Assembly: GCA_016744705.1 (NCBI GenBank)
Contig: JADGDU010000003.1
Span: 124,001 to 188,000 of the forward strand
Reading direction: 5' to 3'
DNA: 64,000 nucleotides
Source: Candidatus Krumholzibacteriia bacterium
GTDB taxonomy: Bacteria > Krumholzibacteriota > Krumholzibacteriia > LZORAL124-64-63
Under the pieces are notes generated by a model that made no database searches, was not told the DNA's origin, and saw nothing but the letters and a program-made list of their open reading frames with translations. The translations under genes were made by a program, and so were the position numbers. Positions 27,676 through 36,380 of this stretch are shown piece by piece. The stretch's first letter is position 1; every line of letters begins with the position of its first letter.

Positions 27676-29460
27676 TCAGATGGCTTTGGTGGCCTTCCGC
27701 AACCAACTCTTATGGGCTTTGTCCAAGCGAGGACTCAGCTCCTTAAAGACTCGCTTGTGGTAGCTGTTCAGCCAAGCGATCTGCTCGCCGCTCATCAGTT
27801 TTTTATTCACCAACCGAGTATCGATGGGGCACAGGGTCACCGCGTGGAAGGTGTACCAGGTTTTCTCGGCAGTGCAGTGTTTTTCATCCCGCACCACGAA
27901 AGCCAGATGCTCGATGCGGATACCAAATTTTCCCGCCTCGTAATGCCCCGGCTCAACTGAAAGGATGTTGCCTTCCACCAAGGGCGGAGTGACTATGTTT
28001 TTTAAGGAGTGCGGGCCTTCATGCACACCTAAATACTGCCCAACACCATGTCCGGTACCGTGAGCATAATCTTCACCAATGGCCCACAAAGCACGCCTGG
28101 CAAACATTTCCTGACGCTGGCCAGTCGTGCCGGCCGGGAAAGGAATCATGGTGCAGTCGATGGTACCCATCAGGACGCGGGTAAAACATTCGATCTGGCG
28201 ACGGCTGGGCTTGCCCAGAGGCACGGTCCGGGTGATATCCGTGGTGCCTTCAGGGTACTGACCACCACTGTCAATGAGGTAAAGCCCCCGCGGCTTCAAC
28301 TTGGCGCTGCTCTCTTCGGTGGCGCTGTAATGGATGATGGCACCGTTGGCTGCATAGCCGCTGATGGATCCAAAACTCAGGTCTTTGAAACCCTCGCCTT
28401 CGGCTCGGAATTCGGTCAGGCGATCGGAGGCGGAAAGTTCCGTCACACCACCGGCGGGAACCGCTTCTTCCAACCACTTGAGAAACTTGACCATGGCCAC
28501 GCCATCGCGGCGGTGGGCCTCTTCAAAACCTTCAATTTGCACTGGATTTTTGACAGCCTTGAGGGCCGAAATGGGCGATGGTGCAAAGTGGAATTCGGCT
28601 CCCTTGAGTGTATCGACAACTCGGCGGTTGGTGGTGCCTTCATCAATCCAGATGTTGGCTTTTTTTCCACCGGCCAGTTTCTCCAAATCACCCCAGACAG
28701 CATCATAAGATTTGATAACTGCGTTGCCTTTGAGTGTTTTCACAATGGCTTTGCCCACTTTACGAGGGTCAACATAAATCGTGGCACCTTTGGGCGTTAC
28801 GATGGCATAAGCAGTCACAACCGGAGTATAGGCGATGTCCTTGCTGCGCACATTTAACAACCAAGCCACCTGATCCAGAGCGCCGATAACGTGGGCCGTG
28901 GCTCCCACATCTTTCATGGCTGCCCGCACTTTAGTCAACTTGCTTTCCACAGTTTCACCACAGTATTTCACCGCATGGTTTACCATGGGTGCCAAGACGG
29001 GTTCGGGACGGTCGTCCCACAATTCGCCCACCAGATTGGGAGTGAAATATTTCACTTTGATGCCGTGAGCAGCCAGGCCGGCGTCGAAGGCGCGGGCAGC
29101 CGTCACAGAGATCACGCTGGCATCCACACCCAGGCTCTGGCCTTTTTTCAATTGCGAAGCAACCCACTCCACCTGGGTTGGAGTTCCGGGCTCGCCCATG
29201 CGCATCAAGTCAATGCCCGAGCCTTCCAATTCAATGGATCCCTGAAGGAAGTAACGGCCATCGGTCCACAGGCCAGCTTTCTTCATGCCAATGATCACCT
29301 CTCCGGCCGAGCCGGTGAAACCGCTGAGCCAAGAGCGGTGCTTCCAACACTCGGGAAGATATTCGCTCATATGGGGATCGGCGCTGGGCACGTAGTAGGC
29401 GTCGACTTTGTTTTTGCTCATCAGCTTGCGCAGGGCGGATACCTTTTCGCGGGCGTTCAT
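27676..29460 (-). CDS. pepP: Xaa-Pro aminopeptidase (M24B)
   Basis: A 594-residue peptidase removing N-terminal residues before proline, with three regions: two creatinase-like N-terminal domains (1-300; note FTGSAGEVIIGMKKAGLWTDGRYF) and a pita-bread catalytic domain (about 310-530). Its two-metal ligands are visible: Asp in YLIDSGGQY and in TTDITRTV, His in AHGTGHGVG, Glu in SVEPGHYE and in IRIEHLAF. The ATG at 29460 is chosen since GGAGG lies 6 bases before it. It ends at a strong terminator. It belongs to the large eukaryotic-like group with an extended C-terminus. Confidence 0.95.
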   Translation of the reverse strand: MNAREKVSALRKLMSKNKVDAYYVPSADPHMSEYLPECWKHRSWLSGFTGSAGEVIIGMKKAGLWTDGRYFLQGSIELEGSGIDLMRMGEPGTPTQVEWVASQLKKGQSLGVDASVISVTAARAFDAGLAAHGIKVKYFTPNLVGELWDDRPEPVLAPMVNHAVKYCGETVESKLTKVRAAMKDVGATAHVIGALDQVAWLLNVRSKDIAYTPVVTAYAIVTPKGATIYVDPRKVGKAIVKTLKGNAVIKSYDAVWGDLEKLAGGKKANIWIDEGTTNRRVVDTLKGAEFHFAPSPISALKAVKNPVQIEGFEEAHRRDGVAMVKFLKWLEEAVPAGGVTELSASDRLTEFRAEGEGFKDLSFGSISGYAANGAIIHYSATEESSAKLKPRGLYLIDSGGQYPEGTTDITRTVPLGKPSRRQIECFTRVLMGTIDCTMIPFPAGTTGQRQEMFARRALWAIGEDYAHGTGHGVGQYLGVHEGPHSLKNIVTPPLVEGNILSVEPGHYEAGKFGIRIEHLAFVVRDEKHCTAEKTWYTFHAVTLCPIDTRLVNKKLMSGEQIAWLNSYHKRVFKELSPRLDKAHKSWLRKATKAI

Positions 29461-29526
29461 TGGGGCCTCCATCAGGGCTTGGGGAATGATTTCAAACTCA
29501 ATCTTTTACGAAGATCTCTTACGAAT

Positions 29527-30147
29527 TTAGCGCCAGGCAGGTTCCCCTGCATTTTCTGGTGATAAGATAAGGGCGGCGTCCTGCTCCAGAGTTCCTTCCG
29601 GGGTTTCAATGATGCGGCCCAATTCCGTCTCTCCACTCATGAAAATAAAAGTGGGCACTAAACGCACCCCGTAAGTTTCTCGCAGGGATTCATCAAAGCC
29701 TATGTTGTCCAGAATCTCCCTGGCAGTTTCATCGCTGCTGCGCCCCACTGAAAACATCGTCAGTTCCAAATGGGAATTACCAGTCTCTTGCAGGACTTTC
29801 CAAAAACGAGGCACCTCCCGCTGAGAATCATGGCACCAGGTTCCCAACACACAGATGATGCTGATATCTTCCTCAACACCTGCCAGGCTGGCAATATCTT
29901 CGGCACGGGGTTCATAAGCGACAAATTCCTCATCCCAACCGGGAAGTAACCGGGGGAAATCGGCCTGAATTACCTCGCCTAGCAATTGCTTGCCTCGGTC
30001 GGAATCATAAACCCGCATACCGGCTCGGCAGGCTGAAGGTGTTTGGGCATTGAATAGGCCGGCGGACAGGGATTCTGCCCCGGCATGACCTATCACGCCA
30101 ACCAAGAGCACCACCTGCAGCAGCATTCGCCAATGAAATTTGATCAA
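29527..30147 (-). CDS. Exported thioredoxin-fold protein with single active-site Cys
   Basis: A 206-residue exported protein. I chose a TTG start at 30147 because AGGAGG lies 10 bases upstream and the result is a good signal peptide (LIKFHWRMLLQVVLLVGVIGHAGA). The thioredoxin-like core has VLGTWCHDSQREVPRFWKVL and later VRLVPTFIFMSGETELGRI with the cis-Pro. The usual CxxC is reduced to WCHD, so the second Cys is missing and it could not catalyse normal dithiol exchange; a single-Cys role or only a fold role is more likely. It stands divergent to the second subtilase. Start position is moderately sure. Confidence 0.8.
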   Translation of the reverse strand: MIKFHWRMLLQVVLLVGVIGHAGAESLSAGLFNAQTPSACRAGMRVYDSDRGKQLLGEVIQADFPRLLPGWDEEFVAYEPRAEDIASLAGVEEDISIICVLGTWCHDSQREVPRFWKVLQETGNSHLELTMFSVGRSSDETAREILDNIGFDESLRETYGVRLVPTFIFMSGETELGRIIETPEGTLEQDAALILSPENAGEPAWR

Positions 30148-30161
30148 TTTTCCAGGACCTC

Positions 30162-30191
30162 CTGACAAGAGGGTCAATAATTTGGTATAAT
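30162..30191 (+). promoter_or_regulatory. Promoter of the second subtilase gene
   Basis: CTGACA (30162-30167) and TATAAT (30186-30191) with an 18-base spacer lie 62 bases before the subtilase ATG. TGATAATGA immediately follows the -10, reminiscent of a Fur half site. Confidence 0.55.
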
Positions 30192-30253
30192 GATAATGAG
30201 GTGGCCATTCAATTTTCGCCACCAAAATTCACACATTCCTGCAGAGGGAAATC

Positions 30254-33007
30254 ATGGACTCCAAATTTAATGGCCAAAATATACGTTTGGCCACCACTTT
30301 TCTGACAATTCTCATACTGGCTTTCACTGGCCAGGTTTCTTCGGCCACGGCTGGCAATCATCAAGCCAGCGGCCTTGTTCACATGCAAACGGCGGCTCCC
30401 AGTGGGGTCGTAGTAGTAAAGATGTCCAGTGGACCAACTGCAGGAAAATCCCTGGCACCCCAACACCTGGCCCAAGCCATAAAGCATCTTTTGCCCAACC
30501 CAGAAATTAAGCCCCGGTTTACCGATCTCTCCAAAAGCCTGGGCAACACCGAGCTTGCCCGTTACTACCAAATGGAAGCTGGCCATCTGGACCCTTCTGC
30601 CCTACTAAAACTGGTGGTTTCATTAAACTCCAACCCAAATGTTGAAGTGGCTTTTTTGGAGCCGGTGGCCGTCCCCGCCTCCTTGGGATTTGACGCTTTT
30701 AACCAGGAGGCTTCCCCTGCACCCAGAGCCCCCGTCGAAGATATCCATGTTTTCACCAACACTCCTGATTTCGAATCCGCCCAGGGTTACCTGGATGACG
30801 CCCCCTTGGGCGTTGGCGCTTGGGCCATGCGTGATCAGCCCGGCTCCGATGGAGAGGGCATCACCGTCATCGATGTTGAGGGCGGTTGGCTGTGGACCCA
30901 TGAAGACCTGCCCGCCCCTTCGGTGGAGCTGGGCGAACAAGTCGATGATCCCTCTTGGCGCAATCACGGCACCGCTGTTCTCAGTGAAATTCGGGGGACG
31001 GATAATGGCTTCGGTGTCACCGGGATCGCCCCTGAATGCTCCGTGGGGTGCTCATCAATTGGAGCCACCAGCACCGCCGGAGCTCTGGCCGCTGCAGTGG
31101 ATCAACTGGAACGTGGCGACCTGCTACTCATTGAACTGCACGCTCCCGGCCCCAACTCCAACGGCATCGGACAATTCGGATATGTGCCCATGGAATACTG
31201 GCCAGACATCTTCGATACCATCCGGCTGGCCACCGCCAAAGGCATCATCATTTGTGAAGCCGCAGGCAACGGAGCCCAGAACCTGGATGGCCCTGAATAC
31301 GAGGGTCTTTTTGACCGCACCCTACGCGACAGTGGAGCCATCCTCTGCGGAGCCACCGACGGTGGTGAACTCTACAGCGCCGGTTTTTCCAACAATGGTT
31401 CCCGGGTGGATCTCAATGGCTGGGGCTATAGTGTAACAGCCGCCGGCTACGGTAACCTGCAATCGGGAGAAGAAACCCAGTGGTATACCTCAACCTTTAG
31501 TGGCACCAGCAGTGCCTCCCCCATCGTCACCGGCTCCGTGGCCAGCCTCCAGGGCATGACAAGTTTCACACTGGACGCCCGCCTGGCTCGAGATATTTTT
31601 CTTGAAACGGGCACAGCCATGACCAGCGGCAATGCCATTGGCGTCCGCCCCAACCTGGTGCAGGCCTTTGCCCACGCCGATACCATCGTCGGCGTTCTCA
31701 GCGGAACTCTCACTGATGCCACCACTGGACTGCCTATTGCCGGAGCCATGGTCCAAGCTGATAACAATGGTTCTTTCACCATGACTGGTGATGACGGCGT
31801 GTGGCAAATGCCTCTGATCCATGGCGCCGTGGAGTTGGAATTCAGTTCCTATTTCTACCATTCTGAGACCACCGCCACTTTCGCCACAAGACAAGAATAT
31901 TTGACAGTGGACATGGCCCTCACCCCTCTGGATCTCATCAACATCACCGGTCTCGTGCATGGTTCCGATGGACCTCTTGCCCAGGTCACTGTCACCCCCA
32001 CCGACCAACCCATAGCCGGTACCACCACCGACATGGGTGGAGAGTTCAGCATCAACGTGCCCGCCCTCTACGACTACACACTGCTCTTTGATGGCGTCCC
32101 CGGATATGGCGCCCGGGTGGAGATCATCAGCACGGCGGGCTTGGTGGAAGATGCCATCATCCATCCCCTCATGCCCACCACTTCCGAAAATTTTGCCATG
32201 GGCGACGGAGGCTTCATAGCTGATGCCGCGCTCTGGACACACGGCACACCTCCGCTCGAGGTTACCGGGGGCGCCTTCGATGGCTGGGCCTGTTGGGGTA
32301 TCGGTATGGACGGCGAATACGGTGACAATGAAAATGATTCCCTGCTCAGCCCCCTGTACAATCTGAGTGGCGTGGCAGGCGACGATTATTTTCTCAGTTT
32401 CCATTATTACAGCGCCACCGAATCAGGCTTTGACGGGGTCAACCTGGAAGTTTTCGGTCCCGGTGGCTTTGAGATTTTAACACCTCTCGAGGGATACACC
32501 GATCCCGGCCTGGGGGGCCTTGACGGTAGCGCTGGCTGGAGCGGCCATTCAGAACGGTGGCAAGGCACGGTATTCGATATCACTGATTTCACCGCTGGCG
32601 ACTTCCAGTTCCGCCTGAATTTCGGCTCCGACAATGGCTTCGTCCAGCAAGGCTTTTATTTCGATGCCATCTCATTTGGCCGCGGAGAGTCCGCATCCCT
32701 GGTGGGAGTTGACGGAGCCCCCCAGCTTCTATCCCCTCAGTTGAAGGCCTGGCCCAATCCCTTCAATCCCCAGGTGAATCTGGAATATGCAGTGACGCGC
32801 CCGGGACACCTTCAGGTGGCAGTCTTCGATCTGCGGGGGAATCGCGTGCGCACCTTGCTCAACGCACCAGTGGCAGAAACCCGGGGCACCTTAAGCTGGG
32901 ATGGGCGCCAGGACAACGGGCGCATGGCCTCCAGCGGTGTCTACCTGGTGCAGCTGGTGGGCCCCGGCCAGAAGGCCACATCACAAAGAGTTGTCTTAGC
33001 CAAGTGA
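30254..33007 (+). CDS. Second secreted S8 serine peptidase with FlgD/Ig-like C-terminal domain
   Basis: A 917-residue exported protease. The signal segment is LATTFLTILILAFTG. The catalytic domain (about 190-440) has the divergent Asp in VIDVEGGWLW (Asp207), His in WRNHGTAV (His238) and Ser419 in SGTSSASPI; DVE in place of DTG marks a distinct S8 subgroup. Two CarboxypepD_reg-like domains (about 485-650), a MAM-like region (LSFHYYSATESGFDGVNLEVF) and a terminal FlgD/Ig-like module with NPFNPQVNLEYAV and ending QRVVLAK follow. It parallels the first subtilase in architecture but differs in catalytic subgroup. It has its own promoter and a strong terminator. Confidence 0.92.
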   Translation: MDSKFNGQNIRLATTFLTILILAFTGQVSSATAGNHQASGLVHMQTAAPSGVVVVKMSSGPTAGKSLAPQHLAQAIKHLLPNPEIKPRFTDLSKSLGNTELARYYQMEAGHLDPSALLKLVVSLNSNPNVEVAFLEPVAVPASLGFDAFNQEASPAPRAPVEDIHVFTNTPDFESAQGYLDDAPLGVGAWAMRDQPGSDGEGITVIDVEGGWLWTHEDLPAPSVELGEQVDDPSWRNHGTAVLSEIRGTDNGFGVTGIAPECSVGCSSIGATSTAGALAAAVDQLERGDLLLIELHAPGPNSNGIGQFGYVPMEYWPDIFDTIRLATAKGIIICEAAGNGAQNLDGPEYEGLFDRTLRDSGAILCGATDGGELYSAGFSNNGSRVDLNGWGYSVTAAGYGNLQSGEETQWYTSTFSGTSSASPIVTGSVASLQGMTSFTLDARLARDIFLETGTAMTSGNAIGVRPNLVQAFAHADTIVGVLSGTLTDATTGLPIAGAMVQADNNGSFTMTGDDGVWQMPLIHGAVELEFSSYFYHSETTATFATRQEYLTVDMALTPLDLINITGLVHGSDGPLAQVTVTPTDQPIAGTTTDMGGEFSINVPALYDYTLLFDGVPGYGARVEIISTAGLVEDAIIHPLMPTTSENFAMGDGGFIADAALWTHGTPPLEVTGGAFDGWACWGIGMDGEYGDNENDSLLSPLYNLSGVAGDDYFLSFHYYSATESGFDGVNLEVFGPGGFEILTPLEGYTDPGLGGLDGSAGWSGHSERWQGTVFDITDFTAGDFQFRLNFGSDNGFVQQGFYFDAISFGRGESASLVGVDGAPQLLSPQLKAWPNPFNPQVNLEYAVTRPGHLQVAVFDLRGNRVRTLLNAPVAETRGTLSWDGRQDNGRMASSGVYLVQLVGPGQKATSQRVVLAK

Positions 33008-33020
33008 TTGGTATAAGTTG

Positions 33021-33059
33021 AGGCCCGGTTCCTGACTGCTTCAAGGACCGGGCCTTTTT
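33021..33059 (+). terminator. Rho-independent terminator of the second subtilase gene
   Basis: A long G/C-rich stem (33021-33033 with 33044-33055, one bulged base) ends in five T. Confidence 0.9.
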
Positions 33060-33075
33060 CCGTCAGGTGAATATG

Positions 33076-33789
33076 ATGTCCGAATCGCAAACAGACACTT
33101 ATCTCAAAGCTGGCCGCAATAGTCGGTTTTTCCTTTTTCGAATCAACCAGGGCAACCGGGCCATCGTTCTTTTGATAGCCCTTTTCCTGCAAATCATTCT
33201 TTTGCCCCTTGACCAAAGCTTTCCCGCTATTTCCCTCCTGTTACAACTTTCCATTATATATGCTGCTATTTTTATGGTATCCGATTCTAGGAAACATATG
33301 CTGACAGGATTGAGTCTGGGGGTACCCGCCAGCCTCATTTTAATTGTGGAGCAGCCACAGGGGTACAGCACCCTCACCTGGTTGGCTTATTTTCTCATTC
33401 TGTTTCTCTATCTCCATGTGATACGCCTCATTTTGATGCAAATCTTCAAGGCCCAAATCATCACGATGAACACCATCATTCTGGCCGTTTGCGCCTATGT
33501 CTTATTGGGTTTTCTGTGGGCTCTTTTCTATATCCCCCTGGCCGTCTTGCACCCCGAATCATTTTCTTTTGCGGCCTCCAGTATGAATATTTCCCTGCAA
33601 GATAATCTTCACTATTTCAGCTTTGTCACCCTGACAACCACCGGCTATGGTGACACCCTGCCCACTTCTCCTCTGTCGAGGTCTCTGGCCATACTCGAAG
33701 CATTGACTGGGGTGCTCTATCTGGCGGTGTTGATCTCACGCCTGGTGGGGTCGTACAGTTCTAATCGTCGGGAAATGAAAACCGATTAG
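33076..33789 (+). CDS. K+ channel-like (Ion_trans_2) membrane protein
   Basis: A 237-residue membrane protein with about six hydrophobic segments. The last two bracket a pore loop with the selectivity filter TLTTTGYGDTLP, the signature of potassium channels, and the following helix SLAILEALTGVLYLAVLISRLVGSY matches the Ion_trans_2 pore end. There is no RCK or other C-terminal regulatory domain. Three starts are close together; ATG 33076 is best placed behind AGGTGA at 33065-33070. Its last 4 bases overlap the stop of the convergent DUF5610 gene. Confidence 0.88.
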   Translation: MSESQTDTYLKAGRNSRFFLFRINQGNRAIVLLIALFLQIILLPLDQSFPAISLLLQLSIIYAAIFMVSDSRKHMLTGLSLGVPASLILIVEQPQGYSTLTWLAYFLILFLYLHVIRLILMQIFKAQIITMNTIILAVCAYVLLGFLWALFYIPLAVLHPESFSFAASSMNISLQDNLHYFSFVTLTTTGYGDTLPTSPLSRSLAILEALTGVLYLAVLISRLVGSYSSNRREMKTD

Positions 33790-34310
33790 GCGGGATGGAA
33801 ATACTCTGCCAGCTTCTGTTGCACCAAATCCCAGGTGGCGTCAACATTTTCTTCCACCTGACCACTGTGCAGGTCCAAATCTCCCAGAATCCCCCTAGCG
33901 TTGCCAAATCCTTCGCGGATACCTCGGCGGATTTCACTTTCAAAACCAGCCATCAATTCCGCTTCACTCAATTCTGAATTCTGGCGGCTGTAAGTTCCCT
34001 TCAGACCAAGGGCAAACCCAACAATCCGATCGGCGGTGGCTTCCGGGGTGACATCGGCACTGGCATTAAAAAAGGCGGCCGGCCCGGTGGCTGCCAATTC
34101 GGGATTATCTTCCGCAGCTTTCTCAAACAGGGCCCCCATGGATTCATCCAGGCGGGACCGCAAAAATCCTAAACCACCGTCTTGCATGATGGAGTCGGCC
34201 AAGCCTGCACTCTTGGAGCGGGATGGCAGGGCCACAGGGCTATCAGAACCTTTGGATATGGATGGTTTATTCACTGTTGGCAATAGCTGAGCGGCCAATG
34301 GACTGATCAT
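33786..34310 (-). CDS. DUF5610-containing protein
   Basis: A 174-residue soluble protein. The N-terminal 40 residues are low complexity (Ser/Pro/Lys). The C-terminal part matches DUF5610: TADRIVGFALGLKGTYSRQN, a helix with MAGFESEIRRGIREGFGNARGILGDL, and VEENVDATWDLVQQKLAEYF. The family's role is unknown; no catalytic residues are evident and it is mostly helical. The stop codon overlaps that of the K+ channel-like gene. The upstream neighbour on the same strand, a GNAT gene, is separated by a hairpin. Confidence 0.72.
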   Translation of the reverse strand: MISPLAAQLLPTVNKPSISKGSDSPVALPSRSKSAGLADSIMQDGGLGFLRSRLDESMGALFEKAAEDNPELAATGPAAFFNASADVTPEATADRIVGFALGLKGTYSRQNSELSEAELMAGFESEIRRGIREGFGNARGILGDLDLHSGQVEENVDATWDLVQQKLAEYFHPA

Positions 34311-34352
34311 GAGGGCTCCTCCCGAATTCCAGAAAAGGGGTTCCCGCCCCCA

Positions 34353-34376
34353 ACCCGGAAACGCCTTTTTCCGGGT
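34353..34376 (-). terminator. Hairpin after the GNAT gene
   Basis: A perfect 9-base-pair stem (34353-34361 with 34368-34376, 6-base loop) lies downstream of the GNAT gene. No T-run follows, so it is only a weak terminator candidate. Confidence 0.4.
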
Positions 34377-34428
34377 ACACCCTGTAATTATCGGCAGGAA
34401 AAGCTATAACTTGAGATAAATTGGCCCA

Positions 34429-34917
34429 TCAGTCGTCTTGAAGGATAATTTTCTTTTCGAATTCAAATTCATCTCGCACAGGAATTTGATAATAACCAAC
34501 CCGAGGAACATTGGGCTTTAGCAGACGAATTTTGGTCATGCCGCCAATGCGAACATTGGTCAAAACAAAATCCCGGCGCTGGAAAAAGCGGTGGGCATCC
34601 AAATTATCATTAGTAGTGATACACCAAATTTTTGAGCAGCCCAATTGGCGGGCGGTTTCTTCGATTTTTTCCAATAGCATGGTGCCCACACCATCAAATT
34701 GGCTGAGGCTGTCAATGGTGACCAATTCACATTCCCCACCGATGACATTGTAAGTGGCCACCCCAATACGTTCACGGCCAATGGTCACAATGAACCCAGG
34801 AAGCTTGTGAGGATCATGCACTTCATTGCGTGAAACGACAAAATCTCCACCGAAGAGAAGTTCGGTGCGTTCTTGGACCCAAGTCCTGTCATCATCAGAA
34901 AGCAGACTGACTTTCAT
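34429..34917 (-). CDS. GNAT family N-acetyltransferase
   Basis: A 162-residue acetyltransferase beginning at the ATG at 34917 (a GGGAA-like site lies 8 bases upstream; the open frame extends 35 codons further but those residues do not look like the fold). The GNAT core is visible: ERIGVATYNVIGGECELVTIDSLSQFDGVGTMLLEKIEETARQ contains the acetyl-CoA-binding loop (QFDGVGT in place of the RGxGxG/A form), and IWCITTNDNLDAHRFFQRRDF is motif B. The substrate is unknown. It stands alone, far from the sugar cluster that lacks an acetyltransferase. Confidence 0.85.
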   Translation of the reverse strand: MKVSLLSDDDRTWVQERTELLFGGDFVVSRNEVHDPHKLPGFIVTIGRERIGVATYNVIGGECELVTIDSLSQFDGVGTMLLEKIEETARQLGCSKIWCITTNDNLDAHRFFQRRDFVLTNVRIGGMTKIRLLKPNVPRVGYYQIPVRDEFEFEKKIILQDD

Positions 34918-35180
34918 TTGGTTTTTCCCGGCTGGATGTGATTCTCCATGACGTATCCGTGATGAATCAATAGTGGGAAACAGGTTCCCATGACGCAAGA
35001 AAATGGGGCCGACGTCCCACAAACAGCTCAGAGTGACATAACAATGACAAAACTGGACAACTTTGACTCTAATTAATTTGCAAGCCCTCCCTGACCTTGT
35101 TATTTTTGCAAGAAATCATGAAAACGCCCTGTTGATAAGGCTTTGATTCCACCACCCGGGCTCGGCCCGTTGGAGCTTCT

Positions 35181-36287
35181 GTGTTTCGTAAATCCACACC
35201 CGAACAACAACAGGCTAAAGCCCTACGCCACCGGCTCGTTTTCCAATCCCGCCCCCGGGCCCCTTTCAAAACACGGACTGCGGTGCAGGCCTTCTGTATG
35301 GTCACCATCCTTTGGATTGGTTGGCGGTTTTTCTCATGGGTGCAAGGACTTGAAAACGGAATCGTTACCGGCAGCCGGCCACCGGGAGTGGAAGGCTTCC
35401 TCCCCCTGAGTGCCCTCATGAGTTTGCGTCATCTTTTTGAAAGTGGCGAATTTTCCATGGTGCATCCGGCAGGATTGGTCATTTTGAGTCTGGTTCTGCT
35501 AACAGGCCTATTCCTGAAAAAAGCCTTCTGTTCATGGATCTGTCCTGTGGGGACTTTTGCAGAAATTTTGGCCCGTTTTTCCCATCGATTGTTCAAGCGT
35601 CGTTTGAAATTACCTGTATGGATCGACTACCCCTTGATGAGCTTGAAATATCTCCTACTGGCCTTTTTCGGTTACGCCATTTTTGTGACCATGACCCCAC
35701 AACAGATCAGCGATTTTCTGGTGACGCCCTACAACAAAGTGGCCGATATCAAGATGCTGTATTTCTTCACCCACCTATCCACCTTCAGCCTTTGGACCCT
35801 GGTCATCCTCACGGCTCTGTCTTTCGTCCTGCCCTATTTCTGGTGCCGCTACCTCTGCCCTTACGGTGCCCTCATCGGGCTGGTTTCCCTGTTTTCCGTA
35901 ACGAAGGTTACGCGCTCCATTCCCGATTGCACCAACTGCGGTAAATGCGCCGCTGTTTGCCCCTCCTTCCTGGCCGTGGACTTAAAAACGTCCATCAACT
36001 CGGCGGAATGCACTGGTTGCCTGGAGTGTGTCACCAGCTGCCCCGAAGACAATGCGCTCCAGATGCGCACTCCCCGCTTATGGCGCCGGAATGTGAGGCC
36101 AGTAGTATTTGCTGCCCTGGTCTTTGGTATTTTCTTTGGCGGCATGCAATTGGCCAAACTCAGTGGCTATTGGCACAGCAATGTTGATCAAGCTGAATTG
36201 GTGGATCGTATTGAAAAAGGCCTTGAGGGGCCCCAGTACGACCACGTGGGGCGCCCGGCTCCTGATCGGGGACCCAATCACAGGTAA
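35181..36287 (+). CDS. NapH/MauN-type ferredoxin membrane protein with four Cys clusters
   Basis: A 368-residue membrane iron-sulfur protein. Four or five membrane helices carry two CxxxCP motifs on the cytoplasmic side (FCSWICPVGTF and WCRYLCPYGALIG), a pattern shared with NapH, NosR and RnfE-like proteins. The C-terminal soluble part has two 4Fe-4S ferredoxin motifs: CTNCGKCAAVCP and CTGCLECVTSCP. It most likely carries electrons between quinol and a soluble or periplasmic partner, but no partner gene is beside it. The GTG start has a GGAGC site 9 bases upstream. It is monocistronic. Confidence 0.88.
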   Translation: MFRKSTPEQQQAKALRHRLVFQSRPRAPFKTRTAVQAFCMVTILWIGWRFFSWVQGLENGIVTGSRPPGVEGFLPLSALMSLRHLFESGEFSMVHPAGLVILSLVLLTGLFLKKAFCSWICPVGTFAEILARFSHRLFKRRLKLPVWIDYPLMSLKYLLLAFFGYAIFVTMTPQQISDFLVTPYNKVADIKMLYFFTHLSTFSLWTLVILTALSFVLPYFWCRYLCPYGALIGLVSLFSVTKVTRSIPDCTNCGKCAAVCPSFLAVDLKTSINSAECTGCLECVTSCPEDNALQMRTPRLWRRNVRPVVFAALVFGIFFGGMQLAKLSGYWHSNVDQAELVDRIEKGLEGPQYDHVGRPAPDRGPNHR

Positions 36288-36380
36288 AGGTTTTTGACCT
36301 TCTGCCGATGGTGAGGAATGTAAAGTATTCTGTATCACTGCAGGGCGATTTTCATTCACATCCACTGGCAGAGGAAATTC

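Noticed and set aside
34429..34917. The GNAT protein considered as the missing PseH acetyltransferase.
   Set aside because: It is about 7 kb from the locus, separated by unrelated operons, and its sequence gives no sign of a sugar-nucleotide substrate.
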